Position numbers and translations under genes: made by a program
Notes under the pieces: model-generated
Databases searched by the model: none
The model's input: the letters and a program-made list of their open reading frames with translations, nothing else
What the model was told of the DNA's origin: nothing
Shown here: one piece after another, positions 61,489 to 64,000 of the stretch
How the letters are laid out: each line of letters begins with the position of its first letter
Position numbering within the stretch: position 1 is the first letter of the stretch
From: Dissulfurispira thermophila
GTDB taxonomy: Bacteria; Nitrospirota; Thermodesulfovibrionia; Thermodesulfovibrionales; Dissulfurispiraceae
Assembly: GCF_014701235.1 (NCBI RefSeq)
Contig: NZ_AP022873.1
Coordinates: 2,170,001-2,234,000, forward strand
DNA length: 64,000 nt
Direction of reading: 5' to 3'

Positions 61489-62481
61489 ATGAAACCAAGT
61501 TTTCATGCAAGACCTGTCAACGGACCGTTTGAGGACCCGTGCGTTTATGTAAGAATCTTGAGAGAAAAAAGGGCTTTACTCTTTGACTTAGGATATATAG
61601 GAAGACTCGAACTCGGCAATCTCTTAAAGATAACAGATATTTTTGTAACCCATATGCATATGGATCACTTTGCAGGATTCGATATTATCTTAAGAAATAT
61701 CCTTCGAAGAGCTATTCCCCTTAGAATTTTTGGACCTGAAAATATAACCTCATGTGTAGAAGGAAAATTAAAAGGATATACATGGAATTTGATAAAAGAT
61801 TATCCCTTAAAAATAGAAGTCTTTGAAATAAAGGACAACTCAATATTACAAACAAATTTTTATGCTGAAAATGCATTTGAAAAAATAGTGCATGATGAGA
61901 AAAAATTTAATGGGATACTTATAGACGATCCACTATTTAAAGCAACAGGGCTTATCTTATCTCACCAGATCCCTGTTATGGCTTTCTCTTTAGAAGAAGA
62001 TTTTCATATAAACATTAACAAAGCTATGATAGAAGATAGAAAATTGCCTGTTGGCCCATGGCTGTCAAGTCTGAAAAAAGCAATCAGGGAAAAGCAGAAG
62101 TCAGAAAACAGAAGTCAGAAGACAGAAAAAAAGATATTTGAGATAAGCAATAAAGTTTACAGTCTGGAGGAGTTAATGGATATTGCCACAATCACAAAGG
62201 GACAAAAAATATCTTATGTAATGGATATTTCTCCTGTGGATGAAAATGTCGAAAAGATAATTCCTTTTGTAAGGGACTCTGACATATTATTCTGCGAGGC
62301 ATATTTCTTAGAAAAGGACCGTGATAGGGCTGAGGAAAGACACCACCTTACAGCAGCCATTGCAGGAAGGATCGCAAGGGAGGCAAATGTAGGAAGCCTC
62401 GAAATCATGCACTTTTCTCCAAAGTATAGGCATTGTATAGATGAGTTATATAATGAGGCAATGAGGGAGTTTAGGGGATGA
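61489..62481 (+). CDS. Ribonuclease Z-like metallo-beta-lactamase-fold protein
   Basis: About 330 residues from MKPSFHARPVNGPFEDPC. The upstream frame to 61441 lies in the repeat flank. The metal motif is THMHMDHFAGFDIILRN (HxHxDH), and the later AITKGQKISYVMD and HHLTAAIAGRIAREAN contain the family C-terminal His. RNase Z trims tRNA 3' ends; here the function is inferred by motif and is not certain because the family is diverse. Residues about 203-214 come from a heptamer array. Confidence 0.8.
   Translation: MKPSFHARPVNGPFEDPCVYVRILREKRALLFDLGYIGRLELGNLLKITDIFVTHMHMDHFAGFDIILRNILRRAIPLRIFGPENITSCVEGKLKGYTWNLIKDYPLKIEVFEIKDNSILQTNFYAENAFEKIVHDEKKFNGILIDDPLFKATGLILSHQIPVMAFSLEEDFHININKAMIEDRKLPVGPWLSSLKKAIREKQKSENRSQKTEKKIFEISNKVYSLEELMDIATITKGQKISYVMDISPVDENVEKIIPFVRDSDILFCEAYFLEKDRDRAEERHHLTAAIAGRIAREANVGSLEIMHFSPKYRHCIDELYNEAMREFRG
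62095..62129. repeat. Heptamer array inside the RNase Z-like gene
   Basis: Five units in phase: CAGAAGT, CAGAAAA, CAGAAGT, CAGAAGA, CAGAAAA. They encode QKSENRSQKTEK. The unit CAGAAGT is the same as at the start of the cpoB array (538-551). Confidence 0.94.
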
Positions 62482-63872
62482 ATATGAACTATCTTGAAGA
62501 GATAAAAAAATTAGAGGAATTAGATAAAAAATATATCTGGCATCCATTTACACAGATGAAAGACTGGCTCGAGGAAAAACCGATAATAATAACAGAGGGA
62601 AGAGATTGTTTTATAAAAGATATTCATGGTAAATGGTATATTGACGGTGTTTCATCGATATGGGTAAATATTCACGGACATAGGAAAAAAGAGATAGATG
62701 ATGCAATAAAAAAACAGCTTGACAAAATAGCACACTCTACCCTGCTCGGACTTGCTAATATACCATCAATCAAACTGGCAGAAAAGCTTATCCAGATTGC
62801 ACCAAAACCTTTAGCCTTTAAGTCTCGACATTTTGCCTTAACTAAGGTTTTTTATTCTGACAATGGTTCCACTGCTGTTGAAGTTGCTTTAAAAATGGCA
62901 TTTCAATACTGGATTCATAAAGGTGTAAAGAACAAGCATTCATTCTTATCACTAAAAAATGCATACCATGGAGATACCATTGGTGCAATGAGTGTTGGGG
63001 GTATTGACATATTCCACAAAACATTTGAACCACTGTTTTTCAAGACATTCAAAGCACCTTCCCCTTATTGTTACAGATGTGAATTAGAAAAAACTCCTTC
63101 AGAGTGTTCTTTTGAATGCCTTACAGAAATGGAAGACATATTAGAAAAGCATTCAGACAAAATTGCTGCTGTTATTGTTGAACCCATTGTTCAGGCAGCA
63201 GGCGGAATGATTGTATGGCCAGAAGGATATTTAAAAAGAGTGAGAGAGCTTTGCAATAAACATAATGTGCTACTAATTGCTGATGAAATAGCAACAGGCT
63301 TTGGCAGGACAGGAAAGATGTTTGCGTGCGAACATGAAGATGTAGTACCTGATATTATGTGTCTATCAAAAGGCATAACAAATGGCTATATGCCATTGGC
63401 TGCCACGCTGTCAACAGATGAGATTTATGATACATTTTTAGGCGAATTTAAGGATCTAAAAACCTTCTTTCACGGGCATTCTTATACAGGTAATCCTTTA
63501 GCATGCGCTGCTGCGATTGCAAGTATTGATTTGTTTGAAAAAGAAGGGACTTTAAAAAGCATACAGCCAAAAATTGCACTCCTTGAAAAAAAATTGAAAG
63601 AGATCGCTGATTTACCGAATGTAGGCAATGTAAGAAACAAAGGTCTCATTGCAGGCATTGAACTTGTAAGAGACAAATTCTCAAAAGAGCCTTATCCATG
63701 GGAAGAAAAAATAGGATGGAAGGTTGCTTACAAAGCAAGGGAAGATGGGGTTTTGATAAGGCCGTTAGGCAATATAATCGTTGTAATGCCTCCGCTTGCA
63801 ATCAGTGTGGAAAATCTCAACCGCTTGATGAATGTGATAAAAAAGGCTATACTTTCGGTAACAAATAATTAG
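62478..63872 (+). CDS. bioA: BioA, adenosylmethionine-8-amino-7-oxononanoate aminotransferase
   Basis: A 464-residue class III PLP aminotransferase of biotin synthesis (KAPA to DAPA). The N-terminal IWHPFTQMKDWLEEKPIIITEGRD is the BioA opening. The PLP region is YHGDTIGAMSVGGID, then ADEIATGFGRTGKMFACEHE, with the PLP lysine in CLSKGITNGYMPLAATL and the FFHGHSYTGNPLACAAA motif. It starts within the stop of the RNase Z-like gene. No other bio genes are in the window. Confidence 0.96.
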   Translation: MNMNYLEEIKKLEELDKKYIWHPFTQMKDWLEEKPIIITEGRDCFIKDIHGKWYIDGVSSIWVNIHGHRKKEIDDAIKKQLDKIAHSTLLGLANIPSIKLAEKLIQIAPKPLAFKSRHFALTKVFYSDNGSTAVEVALKMAFQYWIHKGVKNKHSFLSLKNAYHGDTIGAMSVGGIDIFHKTFEPLFFKTFKAPSPYCYRCELEKTPSECSFECLTEMEDILEKHSDKIAAVIVEPIVQAAGGMIVWPEGYLKRVRELCNKHNVLLIADEIATGFGRTGKMFACEHEDVVPDIMCLSKGITNGYMPLAATLSTDEIYDTFLGEFKDLKTFFHGHSYTGNPLACAAAIASIDLFEKEGTLKSIQPKIALLEKKLKEIADLPNVGNVRNKGLIAGIELVRDKFSKEPYPWEEKIGWKVAYKAREDGVLIRPLGNIIVVMPPLAISVENLNRLMNVIKKAILSVTNN

Positions 63873-63891
63873 AAAAGGAGTAGGAGGAGCA

Positions 63892-64000
63892 ATGAAGATT
63901 TATACATCAAATAATCTTTTCAGGTTTCTTGTCATTTCAGTTCTCGCTCTATTTCCAGCCATACTTTTTGCGGGCGAATACATCATAAAAAAGGGCGATA
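63892..64000 (+). CDS. N-terminus of a secreted LysM protein (cut by window end)
   Basis: The first 36 codons begin KIYTSNNLFRFLVISVL, a basic start followed by a hydrophobic signal peptide (cleavage probably after LFAG or LFA), and then EYIIKKGD, the beginning of a LysM domain. The SD GGAGTAGGAGGAGC precedes the ATG. The rest lies outside, so function beyond peptidoglycan binding cannot be given. Unlike cpoB and lptD, its signal peptide shows no heptamer array. Confidence 0.75.
   Translation, partial: MKIYTSNNLFRFLVISVLALFPAILFAGEYIIKKGD

Noticed and set aside
1-64000. tRNA or rRNA genes
   Set aside because: I saw no cloverleaf with the conserved T-loop or rRNA core sequence in the intergenic gaps, which are nearly all short.

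Overview
The window is 64 kb of AT-rich, densely packed chromosome from a Gram-negative (diderm), probably anaerobic bacterium. An outer membrane is indicated by Pal, CpoB, LptD and an LPS/O-antigen cluster. Anaerobic energy metabolism is indicated by a complete Rnf operon. This content fits an uncultured Nitrospirota or deltaproteobacterial-type lineage, but that placement is inference and no rRNA is present to test it. No rRNA, tRNA, insertion sequence, prophage or CRISPR array was found, and no gene-free stretch exceeds about 300 bases.

Layout. 1-2516: end of pal, cpoB and moaA. 2526-22039: LPS/O-antigen region with a nucleotide-sugar dehydrogenase, many glycosyltransferases (GT2, GT4, GT9, CgeB-like), a deacetylase, a methyltransferase, rfbACDB for dTDP-rhamnose and an O-antigen ligase. 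It is interrupted by a VapBC-type toxin-antitoxin pair, a PIN-domain remnant, a Uma2-type nuclease, a DUF234 ATPase and two truncated GT9 stubs, so it looks like a recombination-active locus. 22056-33057: housekeeping genes (queF, trpF, two divergent trpB types, trpA, accD, folC, lptD, truB, purB). 33027-34129: a CBS protein and a decayed histidine-kinase fragment. 34227-37164: PHP protein, TPR protein and a LysM lytic transglycosylase. 37194-42585: rnfCDGEAB with an unusually long RnfB. 42759-50776: an ArsR regulator, pcm, an FAD protein, surE, trpS, a site-2 protease, a metal P-type ATPase with an SmtB-like regulator, and a DUF5714 protein. 50925-54095: ubiX, a small zinc-ribbon protein, hemH and a HemY-like oxidase. 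54104-61383: an unknown protein, rlmD, a two-component pair, glgA and galT. 61489-64000: a ribonuclease Z-like protein, bioA and the start of a LysM protein.

The most unusual signal is a family of short arrays with a strict 7-bp (twice 8-bp) period. They are scattered through at least 17 places, mostly inside protein-coding genes and always without breaking the frame. In cpoB, lptD, the lytic transglycosylase and rnfB the arrays occur as inverted pairs that encode the basic and hydrophobic parts of the N-terminal signal sequence. Elsewhere they encode hydrophilic insertions in conserved enzymes (UbiX, HemH, FolC, TruB, RNase Z-like, GT9, GT4, deacetylase) or lie between genes. This looks like a sequence-spreading process that creates or replaces signal peptides and loop insertions. 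The mechanism is not visible in the window.
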